From Pelosinus sp. UFO1 (lineage in GTDB: Bacteria; Bacillota; Negativicutes; DSM-13327): a stretch of 64,000 nucleotides of DNA. How positions within the stretch are numbered: position 1 is the stretch's first letter; every line of letters starts with the position of its first letter. This document shows positions 31,669 to 41,109 of the stretch, in pieces. The notes below the pieces were generated by a model. It saw only the letters and a program-made list of their open reading frames with translations. It did no database searches and was not told the origin of the DNA. Location of the stretch: positions 2,075,693 through 2,139,692 of the forward strand of contig NZ_CP008852.1 in assembly GCF_000725345.1 (NCBI RefSeq). Reading direction: 5' to 3'. The position numbers and the translations under genes were made by a program.

Positions 31669-32934
31669 ATGTTGGTAACAGGTCCACGGGGGACTAAAGA
31701 TATACTGCCTGAGGCTAGTAGTAATTGGCAATATATTGAAAAAATAGTGCGTGACATTTGCCGCCTATACCTATATAAAGAAATTCGTACTCCAGTTTTT
31801 GAACATACGGAATTATTTCTGCGTGGTATTGGGGAGACAACTGACATTGTAGAAAAAGAAATGTATACTTTTACAGATAGAGGAGAACGTAGTCTTACAT
31901 TAAGGCCTGAAAATACAGCAGCGGTAGTACGTTCTTTTTTAGAAAATAAACTCTATGCAGAAACGTTGCTTAATAAGTTATTTTACATAGGTCCTATGTT
32001 TCGTTACGACCGCCCCCAAGCCGGTAGATATCGGCAATTTCATCAATTTGGTATTGAAGCTTTAGGTTCAAAAGGACCTGCTATTGATGCTGAAGTTATT
32101 ATGTTAGCGGTACAGCTATTAAAAAAATTAGGACTCGATGACTTACACTTATATTTGAATTCTGTAGGTTGTCCCGAGTGTCGTCCTGTATATCGTGAAA
32201 AATTGCAAAGTTATTTACAGGAAAAAACTTCTAATTTGTGTACAGACTGCCAATCTCGCTTTGATCGTAATCCTATGCGTATTCTTGACTGTAAAAAAGA
32301 AAAATGCGCAGAACAGTCTCAGGGAGCTCCTCAAATCGTTGATTGTTTATGTGATGAGTGTAGTGAGCATTTCAGTCAATTAAAAGAATTACTAACAGTT
32401 GCCGGTGTTGAATTTACACTAAATCCACGTTTGGTTCGTGGCTTGGATTATTACACTAAAACTGCTTTTGAAATTCAATACGCACCTCTGGGGGCACAAA
32501 GTGCTGTATGTGGTGGTGGTCGGTATGATGGTTTAGTGGCGGAATGTGGGGGACCTTCTACACCAGGGATTGGTTTTGCAGTTGGTATAGAAAGAATCCT
32601 ATTGGCTTTAGAAAAACAAAATTTATTACCCGAGGCATCCAATGCGATTGACGTATTTATTGCTCCTATGGGGACTGCTATGCAAGGGATGGCTTTTGCC
32701 TTATTGTGCAATTTACGAGAAAATAGTATAACTGCTGAGATGGATTTTATGGAAAAAGGTATTAAGTGGCAAATGAAACAAGCGAATAAATATCCAGCTC
32801 GTTTTGTCGCAATTATCGGGGAAGATGAAGCGACACAAGGAAAAGTCATGCTGAAAAATATGCAGACTGGTGTGCAGCAATTAGTTGATATAAGTAAAGT
32901 ACAAGAAATGATACAATTAGATTTGGAGGATTAA
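31669..32934 (+). CDS. hisS: Histidyl-tRNA synthetase
   Basis: Class II aminoacyl-tRNA synthetase, 421 residues. Motif 2 is [20 protein letters not shown], the His-specific loop is [15 protein letters not shown], and motif 3 is [13 protein letters not shown]; an anticodon-binding domain follows. An insert with CPECRP and CTDCQSRF gives four Cys that may bind zinc; this is common in Firmicute HisRS. The start follows AAGGGGG. No T-box leader was found in the 174-base gap. It is one base from aspS. Confidence 0.97.
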   Translation: MLVTGPRGTKDILPEASSNWQYIEKIVRDICRLYLYKEIRTPVFEHTELFLRGIGETTDIVEKEMYTFTDRGERSLTLRPENTAAVVRSFLENKLYAETLLNKLFYIGPMFRYDRPQAGRYRQFHQFGIEALGSKGPAIDAEVIMLAVQLLKKLGLDDLHLYLNSVGCPECRPVYREKLQSYLQEKTSNLCTDCQSRFDRNPMRILDCKKEKCAEQSQGAPQIVDCLCDECSEHFSQLKELLTVAGVEFTLNPRLVRGLDYYTKTAFEIQYAPLGAQSAVCGGGRYDGLVAECGGPSTPGIGFAVGIERILLALEKQNLLPEASNAIDVFIAPMGTAMQGMAFALLCNLRENSITAEMDFMEKGIKWQMKQANKYPARFVAIIGEDEATQGKVMLKNMQTGVQQLVDISKVQEMIQLDLED

Positions 32935-32935
32935 T

Positions 32936-34729
32936 ATGGAAACGATGGTAGGACTAAAACGAACACATTCGTGCGATTTTTTAAATAAGCAGAATGAGGG
33001 AGAAGAAGTAGTATTATGTGGTTGGGTGGCGCGTCGTCGCGATCATGGCGGATTGATTTTTCTTGATTTACGTGATCGTTCTGGCTTTGTACAAGTAGTA
33101 TTTTCACAGGATGTGGATGTAGATTCCTTTACGAAAGCAGAGACTGTGCGTTCTGAATATGTATTAGCTGTAAGAGGTATAGTGAAATTAAGGGATGCAG
33201 CTACTATTAATGCTAATATAGCTACAGGTGAAATTGAAGTTTATGGGACAGAACTCAGAATTTTAAATGCGGCAAAAACCCCGCCTTTTTATATTCAAGA
33301 TAACATCGATGTGGATGAGACGTTACGTTTAAAATATCGCTATTTAGATTTACGCCGTCCAGAAATGCAACGTAATTTGATGCTTAGACATCGCGTAGCG
33401 AAAACTATGCGCGATTTTCTCGACAATAATGGGTTTATGGAAATTGAGACCCCAATGCTAGCAAAGAGTACTCCAGAAGGCGCTAGAGACTATCTAGTAC
33501 CAAGTCGAGTAAGTCCTGGAAAGTTTTATGCTTTACCACAATCTCCTCAAACTTTCAAACAGATGCTGATGGTTGCAGGCATGGAACGTTATTTCCAAAT
33601 TGTTCGTTGTTTCCGTGATGAAGATTTAAGAGCTGATCGTCAACCAGAGTTTACTCAGCTTGACATTGAAATGTCGTTTATTGATCAAGAAGAGATATTG
33701 ACGATCATGGAAAATATGACAGCTCGTATATTTAAAGAAGCACTGGATGTTGAGATACAAACACCATTTTTGCGTTTGAGTTATGAAGATGCAATGAATC
33801 GTTATGGTTCTGACAAACCGGATATACGCTTTGATATGGAATTAGTTGATCTTTCAGATGCTGTAAAGAATTCAAATTTTAAGGTTTTTGAAACCGTTTT
33901 AGCAAATGGCGGGCAAGTAAAAGCTATCAATGTTAAAGGCTATGCCAATGCTCCAAGGCGTGAACTTGATGGCTTGATTGAGTATGTATCTACTTATGGT
34001 GCTAAAGGGTTAGCTTGGATTAGCTATACATCAGAGGGAATTAAATCTGCAATCACTAAATTTTTAACAGATGAAAATATGGCTGATATTACTAAAGCTG
34101 CTGGAATTGAGACTGGAGATTTATTGCTTATCGTGGCAGACAAGCCTGCTGTCGTGGCCAATTCTTTGGGACAATTGCGTTTGGAGATGGCACGTCGTCT
34201 TAATTTAATTGACAATGATAAGTTATCTTTTTTATGGGTTGTCGACTTCCCAATGTTTGAACATGATGAGGAAGAAAATCGTTGGGTAGCTATGCATCAT
34301 ATGTTTACTTCACCGCGGGATGAAGATGTAGAATATCTAGAGAGTAATCCTGGTCGTGTAAAAGCTAAAGCCTATGATATGGTGTTAAATGGCACCGAAG
34401 TCGGTGGTGGCAGTATAAGAATTTATAATCGTGAACTGCAAGAACGAGTATTTACTGCAATTGGTTTTACTCAAGAAGAAGCATTTGCTAAATTTGGTTA
34501 TATGTTAGAAGCATTTGAGTATGGTACACCACCACATGGTGGAATTGCATTTGGATTAGATCGGTTGATTATGATTATGGCTAAACGACCATCCATTCGA
34601 GATGTAATTGCTTTTCCAAAAACCCAAAGCGCTACAGACGTTATGACGCAAGCTCCATCTGAGGTGGATGCGAAGCAGTTAAGAGAGTTATCCATAAAAA
34701 CAACTGTTGTGGCAAAGGTGAAGGTATAA
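32936..34729 (+). CDS. aspS: Aspartyl-tRNA synthetase
   Basis: Class IIb synthetase, 597 residues with the bacterial layout: N-terminal OB anticodon-binding domain ([15 protein letters not shown]), catalytic core with motif 2 ([20 protein letters not shown]), a bacterial GAD insert, and motif 3 ([13 protein letters not shown]). Starts one base after hisS, with GGAGG inside the hisS end. Whether it is discriminating or also charges tRNA-Asn was not determined. Confidence 0.97.
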   Translation: METMVGLKRTHSCDFLNKQNEGEEVVLCGWVARRRDHGGLIFLDLRDRSGFVQVVFSQDVDVDSFTKAETVRSEYVLAVRGIVKLRDAATINANIATGEIEVYGTELRILNAAKTPPFYIQDNIDVDETLRLKYRYLDLRRPEMQRNLMLRHRVAKTMRDFLDNNGFMEIETPMLAKSTPEGARDYLVPSRVSPGKFYALPQSPQTFKQMLMVAGMERYFQIVRCFRDEDLRADRQPEFTQLDIEMSFIDQEEILTIMENMTARIFKEALDVEIQTPFLRLSYEDAMNRYGSDKPDIRFDMELVDLSDAVKNSNFKVFETVLANGGQVKAINVKGYANAPRRELDGLIEYVSTYGAKGLAWISYTSEGIKSAITKFLTDENMADITKAAGIETGDLLLIVADKPAVVANSLGQLRLEMARRLNLIDNDKLSFLWVVDFPMFEHDEEENRWVAMHHMFTSPRDEDVEYLESNPGRVKAKAYDMVLNGTEVGGGSIRIYNRELQERVFTAIGFTQEEAFAKFGYMLEAFEYGTPPHGGIAFGLDRLIMIMAKRPSIRDVIAFPKTQSATDVMTQAPSEVDAKQLRELSIKTTVVAKVKV

Positions 34730-34740
34730 TATGAAATAAG

Positions 34741-34775
34741 TAGGAGAGTACCCGCCTTTGGCAGGTACTCTCCTA
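34741..34775 (+). terminator. Stem-loop after aspS
   Basis: TAGGAGAGTACC pairs perfectly with GGTACTCTCCTA (12 bp), with an inner GCC/GGC in the loop. It lies 11 bases after the aspS stop. It is stable, but the downstream sequence TTAGTAAAAAAG is not a U-run, so it may act with the next hairpin. Confidence 0.5.
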
Positions 34776-34830
34776 TTAGTAAAAAAGTCACTTTAAAGTG
34801 AGTATTTCTTTTATATTATGGAGAAAAAAT

Positions 34831-34859
34831 AAAACCACCTCAGTAGGTGGTTTTATTTT
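34831..34859. terminator. Bidirectional terminator between aspS and the reverse-strand gene
   Basis: AAAACCACCT pairs with AGGTGGTTTT with a CAGT loop, flanked by A-rich sequence on the left and ATTTT on the right. It therefore reads as a terminator on both strands, serving aspS (+) and the coiled-coil gene (-), whose stop is at 34853. Confidence 0.85.
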
Positions 34860-35170
34860 GCGATTAGACTTTCATTTATATGTACACGCTTGTCCAATTT
34901 TTGAATATCTTCCCAAGCATAACGCAAGTCTTTTTTTATAGCACTAGTGTCTTTCTTTAAGGTAGTGGTATCTTTACGAATCGCTAGCACATCACCTTTA
35001 AGATTGGAAACATCACTACTTAAACTAAGAAGATCATCTTGTAAGTTATCGATTCTATCATGAATTGATGCTTGTCCTTCAGCTAAAGTGCTGAGTTGTC
35101 GATCGATTTTGTCAAAACGATCAGTAATTTGTTTTTGCCCTGCGAGAAGTTGCTGAAGGAATTCATTCAT
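34853..35170 (-). CDS. Coiled-coil protein of unknown function
   Basis: 105 residues, almost entirely heptad-patterned helix: repeated units such as DRFDKIDRQLSTL, HDRIDNLQDDLLSL, SDVSNLKGDVLAI and KDTTTLKKDTSAIKKDL look like internal repeats. No signal peptide, no membrane helix, no Cys. This is the only credible reverse-strand gene in the window. It has a reasonable ribosome-binding site (AAGGTAGGG ahead of the ATG at 35170) and a terminator overlapping its stop. Such proteins occur in spore formers and phages; no function can be given. Confidence 0.75.
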   Translation of the reverse strand: MNEFLQQLLAGQKQITDRFDKIDRQLSTLAEGQASIHDRIDNLQDDLLSLSSDVSNLKGDVLAIRKDTTTLKKDTSAIKKDLRYAWEDIQKLDKRVHINESLIAK

Positions 35171-35346
35171 CGTTTATTTACCCTACCTTTAATCAATAAG
35201 TCCATAATAATTTTTAAAAATACAGGATATCACAAGTTCTTATATAAAGTATAATAAAAGGTAGATATAAAGTCAAAGGGAAATATTTAATGACGTACTT
35301 TGGTGAAAAAAGGTAATAAATGGATATTTAAAGAGAAGGTGATAAC

Positions 35347-36648
35347 ATGGACTTATTTGCATATTCCAACCAAGAAGAAAATAATCAAACGGCTCCTTTA
35401 GCAGTACGGATGCGTCCTAGGAATTTAGACGAATTTATTGGACAAAATGAGATTATTGGTAAGGATAAATTTCTGAGAAAAATGATTGATGGTGACAATC
35501 TTCCATCAATTATTTTATTTGGACCACCTGGTACAGGTAAGACAACATTGGCACAAATTATTGCTAATACTACAGGAAGTTATTTTGAAAAACTCAATGC
35601 AGTATCGGCGGGCATTGCTGATATTCGGAAAATCGTTGAGGCAGCAAAGGAAAGGCTCGGATTTTATCGACAACGCACTATTGTTTTTATAGATGAAATA
35701 CATCGATTCAATAAAGGCCAACAAGATGTGCTTTTACCATATGTGGAGGACGGCAGAATCATTTTAATTGGTGCAACTACAGAAAATCCATATTTTGAAG
35801 TAAACGCAGCTTTGTTATCTAGAATGAGAGTGGTTCGCTTAAAATCTCTTGGAGTGTCGGACTTAGTAGAAATTATGCAACAAGCAATGAATGACAGTGA
35901 ACGTGGACTTGGAAGCTTCAAGATTGAATACACAAATGAGGCTTTAGCTATTATCGCTGAATTATCCGGTGGTGATGCCAGAATTGCTCTAAATATTATT
36001 GAACAATCAGTAACTATGATGAGATCATCGAATGTAACTGAATTAACAATTAAAATTCTAAAGGAAGTAGTAGGTGAAAGGGTACAAAGGTATGATAAGT
36101 CTGGTGACCATCATTACGATACCGTGTCCGCCTTTATTAAAAGCATGCGTGGCTCTGATCCAGACGCCGCTTTACATTATTTAGCACGTATGATAGTAGC
36201 AGGAGAAGATGTTAAGTTTATAGCTAGGCGAATCGTTATTTGTGCTGCAGAAGATGTAGGCAATGCTGACCCTCAGGCTTTAGTAATAGCCATGTCTGCT
36301 GCTCAAGCGGTTCAGTTTATTGGTATGCCTGAAGCACAAATTATTTTATCAGAAGCTGTGATTTATATTAGTACTGCACCTAAAAGTAATGCTTCTTATA
36401 TGGCCGTAGCCCAAGCAATCAATGACGTGAAGCAAAAAGATTGTGGACAAATACCGTTACATTTACGGGACGCTCATTATCCAGGGGCTAAAAAAATGGG
36501 ACATGGCTTAGATTATTTATATCCCCATAACTATGATGGTAATTATATAGAACAACAATATTTACCGGATAATTTAAAGGGGACGGTCTACTATAGGCCT
36601 ACTGAAAATGGCCAGGAATTAAAAAATAAAAAAAAGTCAAAAACTTAA
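35347..36648 (+). CDS. rarA: Replication-associated recombination protein RarA (MgsA)
   Basis: AAA+ ATPase related to clamp loaders that acts at stalled forks. 433 residues. Walker A GPPGTGKTTLAQ is near 59, Walker B IVFIDEIHRF, sensor IILIGATTENPYFEV with the LLSRMRV Arg finger, and the C-terminal MgsA domain (GSDPDAALHYLARMI, AAQAINDV-like helix, PGAKKMGHGLDYLYPHNY). Starts with ATG after GAAGGTG. It stands alone between the coiled-coil gene and the isc operon. Confidence 0.95.
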   Translation: MDLFAYSNQEENNQTAPLAVRMRPRNLDEFIGQNEIIGKDKFLRKMIDGDNLPSIILFGPPGTGKTTLAQIIANTTGSYFEKLNAVSAGIADIRKIVEAAKERLGFYRQRTIVFIDEIHRFNKGQQDVLLPYVEDGRIILIGATTENPYFEVNAALLSRMRVVRLKSLGVSDLVEIMQQAMNDSERGLGSFKIEYTNEALAIIAELSGGDARIALNIIEQSVTMMRSSNVTELTIKILKEVVGERVQRYDKSGDHHYDTVSAFIKSMRGSDPDAALHYLARMIVAGEDVKFIARRIVICAAEDVGNADPQALVIAMSAAQAVQFIGMPEAQIILSEAVIYISTAPKSNASYMAVAQAINDVKQKDCGQIPLHLRDAHYPGAKKMGHGLDYLYPHNYDGNYIEQQYLPDNLKGTVYYRPTENGQELKNKKKSKT

Positions 36649-36658
36649 AGATATTTTT

Positions 36659-36687
36659 TTGACAACAGGATTTTTTTTTGGTATATT
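36659..36687 (+). promoter_or_regulatory. Sigma-A promoter of the iscR-like operon
   Basis: TTGACA (36659-36664), 17 bp, TATATT (36682-36687). The region just downstream, to 36735, contains two close direct repeats of ACTCGG (TTACTCGGAATACTCGGGAATT), which may be part of an Rrf2-family operator. Confidence 0.7.
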
Positions 36688-36747
36688 AATAAATAAGAAA
36701 GCCTACTAAGTTACTCGGAATACTCGGGAATTGCGGGAGAGGTTACT

Positions 36748-37206
36748 GTGAAGATATCGACAAAAGGACGCTATGGCGTAGCAGCCATGTATGATTTAGC
36801 AGTACATTATGGAGAAGGACCAATTTCTTTAAAAAGTATTGCGCAGCGGCAAAAAATTTCAGAAAATTATTTAGAACAGTTAGTAAGCACTTTGCGTAAA
36901 GCTGGATATGTAAAAAGTATCCGTGGTGCGCAAGGCGGATATACTTTAAGTAAGGACCCGGCAAGAATTTCAGTAGGTGACATTATTAGAATCATGGAAG
37001 GCCCTATCGTTTTGGTAGATTGTCTATTAGCAGAATCAGAAGATAACGATTATTGCGAAAGGGCAGGTATATGTGTAACCCGTGGGGTTTGGGCAAAAGT
37101 TTGTGACAGTATAAGTTCAGTGTTAGATTCTATTTCACTTGCGGACTTATGCCGGGAAGAAAGATTACAAGGAGATGTTTGTGATAATGGAAAGAATTTA
37201 TTTTGA
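36748..37206 (+). CDS. Rrf2-family regulator, IscR-like with three Cys
   Basis: 152 residues: winged helix (KISTKGRYGVAAMYDLA; ISENYLEQLVSTLRKAG; GAQGGYTLSKDP). The effector region has three Cys (CLLAESEDNDYCERAGIC), similar in number to the 2Fe-2S ligands of IscR though with wider first spacing; CymR lacks such Cys. It heads the iscS-iscU-mnmA operon and probably regulates it in response to Fe-S or cysteine status. GTG start at 36748 after GGGAGAGG. Confidence 0.9.
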   Translation: MKISTKGRYGVAAMYDLAVHYGEGPISLKSIAQRQKISENYLEQLVSTLRKAGYVKSIRGAQGGYTLSKDPARISVGDIIRIMEGPIVLVDCLLAESEDNDYCERAGICVTRGVWAKVCDSISSVLDSISLADLCREERLQGDVCDNGKNLF

Positions 37207-38392
37207 TCATTCGGCTACTACGCCTGTTGATAAGGAAGTAGCTAAGGTAACCCTGGAATATATGACAGAAAAGTTTGGCAATCCTTCTAGCGTTCATTTT
37301 TTTGGGCGTGAAACTCGCAAAGCTGTAGAGGAAGCTAGGTCAAGTGTAGCGGCTTTACTTGGAGCCAATGCCAATGAAATATTTTTTACCAGTGGTGGTA
37401 CTGAATCTGATAATCTTGCATTAAAAGGTATTGCTTTTGCAAATCGTAAAAAAGGAAATCATATTATAACAACTACGATAGAACATCATGCAGTATTACA
37501 TGCTTGTGAATATTTAGAGAAACAAGGTTTTGAAATTACTTATTTACCAGTTGATGAAAATGCTATGGTTCGCGTAGAGGATGTAAAAAATGCAATTACA
37601 GATAAAACAATCTTAATTAGTGTGATGTTTGCTAATAATGAAGTTGGTACTATTCAGCCAATTAAGGAAATTGGACAATTAGCAAAAGAGAATAAGATAT
37701 ATTTTCACACAGATGCAGTACAGGCCGTGGGCAATTATCCTATTGATGTAAATGAATATAATATTGATTTGCTTAGTCTTTCTGGGCATAAGTTATATGG
37801 ACCTAAGGGTATCGGGGCGATTTACATACGCAAAGGGGTAAAGATTGAATCCTTACAGCAAGGTGGTTCTCAAGAACGCAAACTAAGAGCTGGTACTGAA
37901 AATGTTTCCGGCATTGTTGGTTTAGGGAAAGCCACAGAACTAGCTAGACTTGAAATGGATTCTAGAATTGCGCATGTGAAAACACTTCGTGATAAGTTGA
38001 TTGCAGGAATACAAGAGAAAATTACAGATATTAAATTAAATGGTCATAAAGATTTACGATTACCTGGGAATGTTAATTTTAGCTTTCTTTATATTGAAGG
38101 TGAATCACTTCTTTTAAATCTTGACTTAAAAGGTATTGCAGCTTCTAGTGGTTCAGCTTGTACATCAGGATCTCTTGATCCTTCACATGTTTTGTTGGCT
38201 ATGGGACTTACACACGAAACAGCTCATGGTTCCCTTAGGCTTTCCTTAGGGCGTGGCAATACAGAAGCCGATGTTTCCTATTGTTTAGAAGTATTACCAC
38301 AAATTGTCGAAAGATTGAGGAGTATGTCACCATTAAGTGCTAATTCAAAGTTGGCGGCTAATAATCCTTGCAACCAATGTGATCATCATTAA
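37187..38392 (+). CDS. iscS: Cysteine desulfurase IscS/NifS
   Basis: PLP enzyme that mobilises sulfur from cysteine for Fe-S clusters and tRNA thiolation. About 402 residues. DHSATTPV is the N-terminal signature; TTTIEHHAVLHAC holds the PLP-stacking His; SLSGHKLYGPKG holds the PLP Lys; SSGSACTSGSLDPSH holds the catalytic Cys. The C-terminus ends CNQCDHH. The ATG at 37187 overlaps the regulator gene by 20 bases; an in-frame GTG at 37181 is an alternative start. Confidence 0.96.
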   Translation: MERIYFDHSATTPVDKEVAKVTLEYMTEKFGNPSSVHFFGRETRKAVEEARSSVAALLGANANEIFFTSGGTESDNLALKGIAFANRKKGNHIITTTIEHHAVLHACEYLEKQGFEITYLPVDENAMVRVEDVKNAITDKTILISVMFANNEVGTIQPIKEIGQLAKENKIYFHTDAVQAVGNYPIDVNEYNIDLLSLSGHKLYGPKGIGAIYIRKGVKIESLQQGGSQERKLRAGTENVSGIVGLGKATELARLEMDSRIAHVKTLRDKLIAGIQEKITDIKLNGHKDLRLPGNVNFSFLYIEGESLLLNLDLKGIAASSGSACTSGSLDPSHVLLAMGLTHETAHGSLRLSLGRGNTEADVSYCLEVLPQIVERLRSMSPLSANSKLAANNPCNQCDHH

Positions 38393-38415
38393 TTTATTTA
38401 AGGGGAGATATTATT

Positions 38416-38787
38416 ATGTATACTGATAAAGTAATGGACCATTTTACCAATCCTCGTAATGTGGGTGAAATAGAAAATCCTAGTGGTGTTGGAGAAGTTG
38501 GTAACGCTAAATGTGGCGATATTATGAGAATTTATTTAGATGTAAAAGATGGAATTATCAAAGATGTTAAATTTAAAACTTTTGGCTGTGGTGCTGCGAT
38601 TGCAACTAGTAGTATGGTTACTGAATTGGTAATGGGAAAAACCCTTGACGAAGCCTTAAAAATTTCAAATGATGCTGTTGCTGAAGCGTTAGACGGTCTT
38701 CCACCAGCTAAAATGCATTGTTCCAATTTAGCTGCTGATGCATTACATGAAGCTATTAAGGACTATATCAGCAAAAAAGGAAAGTGA
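38416..38787 (+). CDS. iscU: Fe-S cluster scaffold IscU/NifU N-terminal type
   Basis: Scaffold for cluster assembly, 123 residues. Three ligand Cys are in place: NAKCGDIMRIYL, TFGCGAAIATSSM and KMHCSNLAADAL, with the Asp after the first Cys. Begins MYTDKVMDHFTNPRNVG. Follows iscS by 23 bases after AGGGGAG. Confidence 0.97.
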   Translation: MYTDKVMDHFTNPRNVGEIENPSGVGEVGNAKCGDIMRIYLDVKDGIIKDVKFKTFGCGAAIATSSMVTELVMGKTLDEALKISNDAVAEALDGLPPAKMHCSNLAADALHEAIKDYISKKGK

Positions 38788-38795
38788 TTTGATTC

Positions 38796-39887
38796 ATGGG
38801 TACTAAGCCAAGAGTTCTTGTAGCCATGAGCGGAGGGGTGGACAGTTCTTTAACTGCCGCCCTTTTGGTTCAACAAGGATATGATGTAATTGGAGCAACT
38901 ATGCAAATCTGGGATAAAGATGTGCCGGAGAATGATGCTGAAAATCGGGGATGTTGCTCTTTAAGTGCAGTAGATGACGCTCGTAGGGTAGCTGAAAAAA
39001 TTGGTATACCTTATTATGTACTGAATTTTCGCGATATGTTTGAGGAAACGGTTATTGATTATTTTATTGCAGAATATGGTGCAGGAAAAACACCGAATCC
39101 TTGCATCGCTTGCAATCGATTTGTTAAGTTCGAAGGTTTGTTGAAGAAAGCACTGGCTTTAGGAGCCGAATATGTTGCAACAGGCCACTATGCTCGTATT
39201 GGTTATGATGATAAATTAAACAGACATACGTTGAGTAAGGGAATAGATTCTACCAAAGATCAATCCTATGCTTTATATCATTTGAATCAAAATACATTGA
39301 AGCATTTCTTGATGCCCTTAGGTGATTATACTAAAGTTAGGACAAGAGAACTAGCGGCTGAATTCGGTTTATTAGTTGCGAATAAACCTGAAAGTCAAGA
39401 AATTTGTTTTATTCCGGATGATGATTATAAAGGATTTTTAGCGGAGAAAACTCCTGAGGCACTGAAACCAGGTGATGTGGTGGACTTACAGGGACAAGTC
39501 ATAGGAAAACACCAAGGACTCCCTTTGTACACTATTGGACAACGTAAGGGATTAGGAATTGCTGCAGGAACACCCCTATATGTGGTAAAATTAGATTATG
39601 ATAAGAATCAAGTAATAGTTGGATCGAATGAGGATGTTTTTGCTTCGGAACTTATAGCAGAAGATCTGAATTTTATTACTATTGATAAGTTAGAACATCC
39701 TATTACTGTTTCTGCTAAAATTCGTTATGGCTCACGTGAAGGTACTGCTACTGTAACTCCTCTTGCTGATGGTGGTGTTCATGTAAAATTTGATCAACCC
39801 CAAAGGGCGATTACACCAGGGCAGTCAGTTGTATTTTACGATGGAGATATGGTTATTGGTGGCGGTATAATTAGAAAATCTATGTAG
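38796..39887 (+). CDS. mnmA: tRNA 2-thiouridine synthase MnmA
   Basis: Thiolates U34 of Glu, Gln and Lys tRNAs using sulfur from the desulfurase encoded upstream. 363 residues. The PP-loop SGGVDSS is at ~12-18. The catalytic Cys is in NPCIACNRFVKF and the second in ESQEICFIPDDDY. The central TIGQRKGLGI and a C-terminal beta-barrel are typical. Lies eight bases after iscU, and the run ends in a strong terminator. Confidence 0.97.
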   Translation: MGTKPRVLVAMSGGVDSSLTAALLVQQGYDVIGATMQIWDKDVPENDAENRGCCSLSAVDDARRVAEKIGIPYYVLNFRDMFEETVIDYFIAEYGAGKTPNPCIACNRFVKFEGLLKKALALGAEYVATGHYARIGYDDKLNRHTLSKGIDSTKDQSYALYHLNQNTLKHFLMPLGDYTKVRTRELAAEFGLLVANKPESQEICFIPDDDYKGFLAEKTPEALKPGDVVDLQGQVIGKHQGLPLYTIGQRKGLGIAAGTPLYVVKLDYDKNQVIVGSNEDVFASELIAEDLNFITIDKLEHPITVSAKIRYGSREGTATVTPLADGGVHVKFDQPQRAITPGQSVVFYDGDMVIGGGIIRKSM

Positions 39888-39913
39888 GTACACAAAAGAT
39901 AGACCTTATTAAT

Positions 39914-39954
39914 AAAAACAAGGACTTGGCTTTAATGCCAAGTCCTTGTTTTTA
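39914..39954 (+). terminator. Rho-independent terminator after mnmA
   Basis: A perfect 17-bp stem, AAAAACAAGGACTTGGC with its complement, has a TTTAAT loop and ends in TTTTTATT. One of the strongest terminators in the window. Confidence 0.95.
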
Positions 39955-40034
39955 TTAGATATACTATATAGATGCATTATAAAATAATCTATTTCGGGTA
40001 ATAATAGTATTACAATCTATTGGAGGCTATTCTT

Positions 40035-40538
40035 ATGCAAAGAATGCGAGACATAGTTGGACTGCCTGTAATAGAAACTGAAACAGGTAAGCAAATAAGC
40101 CAAATAGAAGATATTGTTTTAAATATTGATGAGGCGAAAATCTATGGAATCATTACTAATAGTGCAAAGGATTTGTCATCTGAACAAGGTATCTCTTTTA
40201 TGAACATATTAAGTTTAGGCCGTGATGCTGTTATGGTACGGAACCATTCAGTCATACAAGAAGCCACTGCTTTTTTTGAAATGACAGCTATTTACTATAT
40301 AAAAGAATTATTTGAGAAAGAAATCGTAACGGAAGAAGGGTTACGCTTAGGTATATTAGTTGATGTTTTTTTTGATACTAGTACTGGTGAAATGAAATCA
40401 TATCAAATATCTGATAGTATCATATCAGATTTACTATATGGTCGAAAAAAAATGCCGATACCCAAAATTCAAGTTATAGGCAAAGACAAGGTAATAGTTC
40501 CTGGAACAATGAAAACTCTTCTATATACTGAAATATAA
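40035..40538 (+). CDS. PRC-barrel domain protein
   Basis: 167 residues containing two PRC-barrel-like halves, each starting with a version of GLPVIETETGKQISQIEDIVLN and GLRLGILVDVFFDTSTGEM. PRC barrels mediate protein or RNA contacts in varied settings; no specific role can be read here. The ATG at 40035 follows TGGAGG. It is followed by two small genes reading the same way. Confidence 0.82.
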   Translation: MQRMRDIVGLPVIETETGKQISQIEDIVLNIDEAKIYGIITNSAKDLSSEQGISFMNILSLGRDAVMVRNHSVIQEATAFFEMTAIYYIKELFEKEIVTEEGLRLGILVDVFFDTSTGEMKSYQISDSIISDLLYGRKKMPIPKIQVIGKDKVIVPGTMKTLLYTEI

Positions 40539-40604
40539 GTAAACAATAAGAAGAGAGTCACTTTTCTTATTGCCAATAGATGAAAGTCGTGTGAGGTGCG
40601 AATT

Positions 40605-40787
40605 ATGACGGTTTGTCCTGTATGTAATAGTAAAAGAGCGATTGGTAAAGTAGGAGCAGTACAATATTATTGTTGGGATTGCTGTATTGAGTTTATAGTG
40701 CGAGGGGAAGATGTTAAGATTTTTAATGTCGAACCTGATGGTACATTAACTCTCTATTTAGATCCATTAGAAACCGCTGCTCATTAA
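40605..40787 (+). CDS. Small zinc-ribbon protein
   Basis: 60 residues. MTVCPVCNSKRAIGKVG and YYCWDCCIEF give a CxxC...CxxC zinc ribbon, followed by a short beta-rich tail (VKIFNVEPDGTLTLYL). The ATG at 40605 follows GTGAGGTG. Function unknown; located between the PRC-barrel protein and a small membrane protein and ends 13 bases before the latter. Confidence 0.75.
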   Translation: MTVCPVCNSKRAIGKVGAVQYYCWDCCIEFIVRGEDVKIFNVEPDGTLTLYLDPLETAAH

Positions 40788-40800
40788 GGAAAGGGGTGAT

Positions 40801-40998
40801 ATGATGCGCAATTTTTGGCAGGGCTTATTCTGGGGAAGTTTCATTGGAATCATGTTAGGGACTATCATAAATCCGATAATGAATACGTCTACATTTAGAA
40901 GGAAACCATTCGTAGAGCGTAGTGCCGACTCAGTAGTTTCTACAACACATGGTTTAATGAGAAAGGCCCGTAAGCGGTTACTACACAAATTTGATTAG
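40801..40998 (+). CDS. Small membrane protein with basic tail
   Basis: 65 residues: one N-terminal hydrophobic helix with Gly (FWQGLFWGSFIGIMLGTIINP) followed by a basic cytoplasmic tail (GLMRKARKRLLHKFD). This plan resembles YtxH-like proteins, but no family is assigned. An AAAGGGGTG site precedes two adjacent ATG codons (40801 and 40804). Ends at a strong terminator, so the PRC/zinc-ribbon/membrane run is probably one operon. Confidence 0.72.
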   Translation: MMRNFWQGLFWGSFIGIMLGTIINPIMNTSTFRRKPFVERSADSVVSTTHGLMRKARKRLLHKFD

Positions 40999-41000
40999 AA

Positions 41001-41037
41001 ATAAAGTGGAGACCACAGGGTCTCCACTTTATTTTAG
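41001..41037 (+). terminator. Rho-independent terminator after the small membrane protein gene
   Basis: ATAAAGTGGAGACC (41001-41014) pairs with GGTCTCCACTTTAT (41019-41032), 14 bp with an ACAG loop, followed by TTTTAG. Confidence 0.92.
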
Positions 41038-41109
41038 CTTTAGAATCATAGTTTTTAGTATTTATAAGTAACGGATCAAAACCAACTTTTTAGAATGAGG
41101 TATTTTAAA

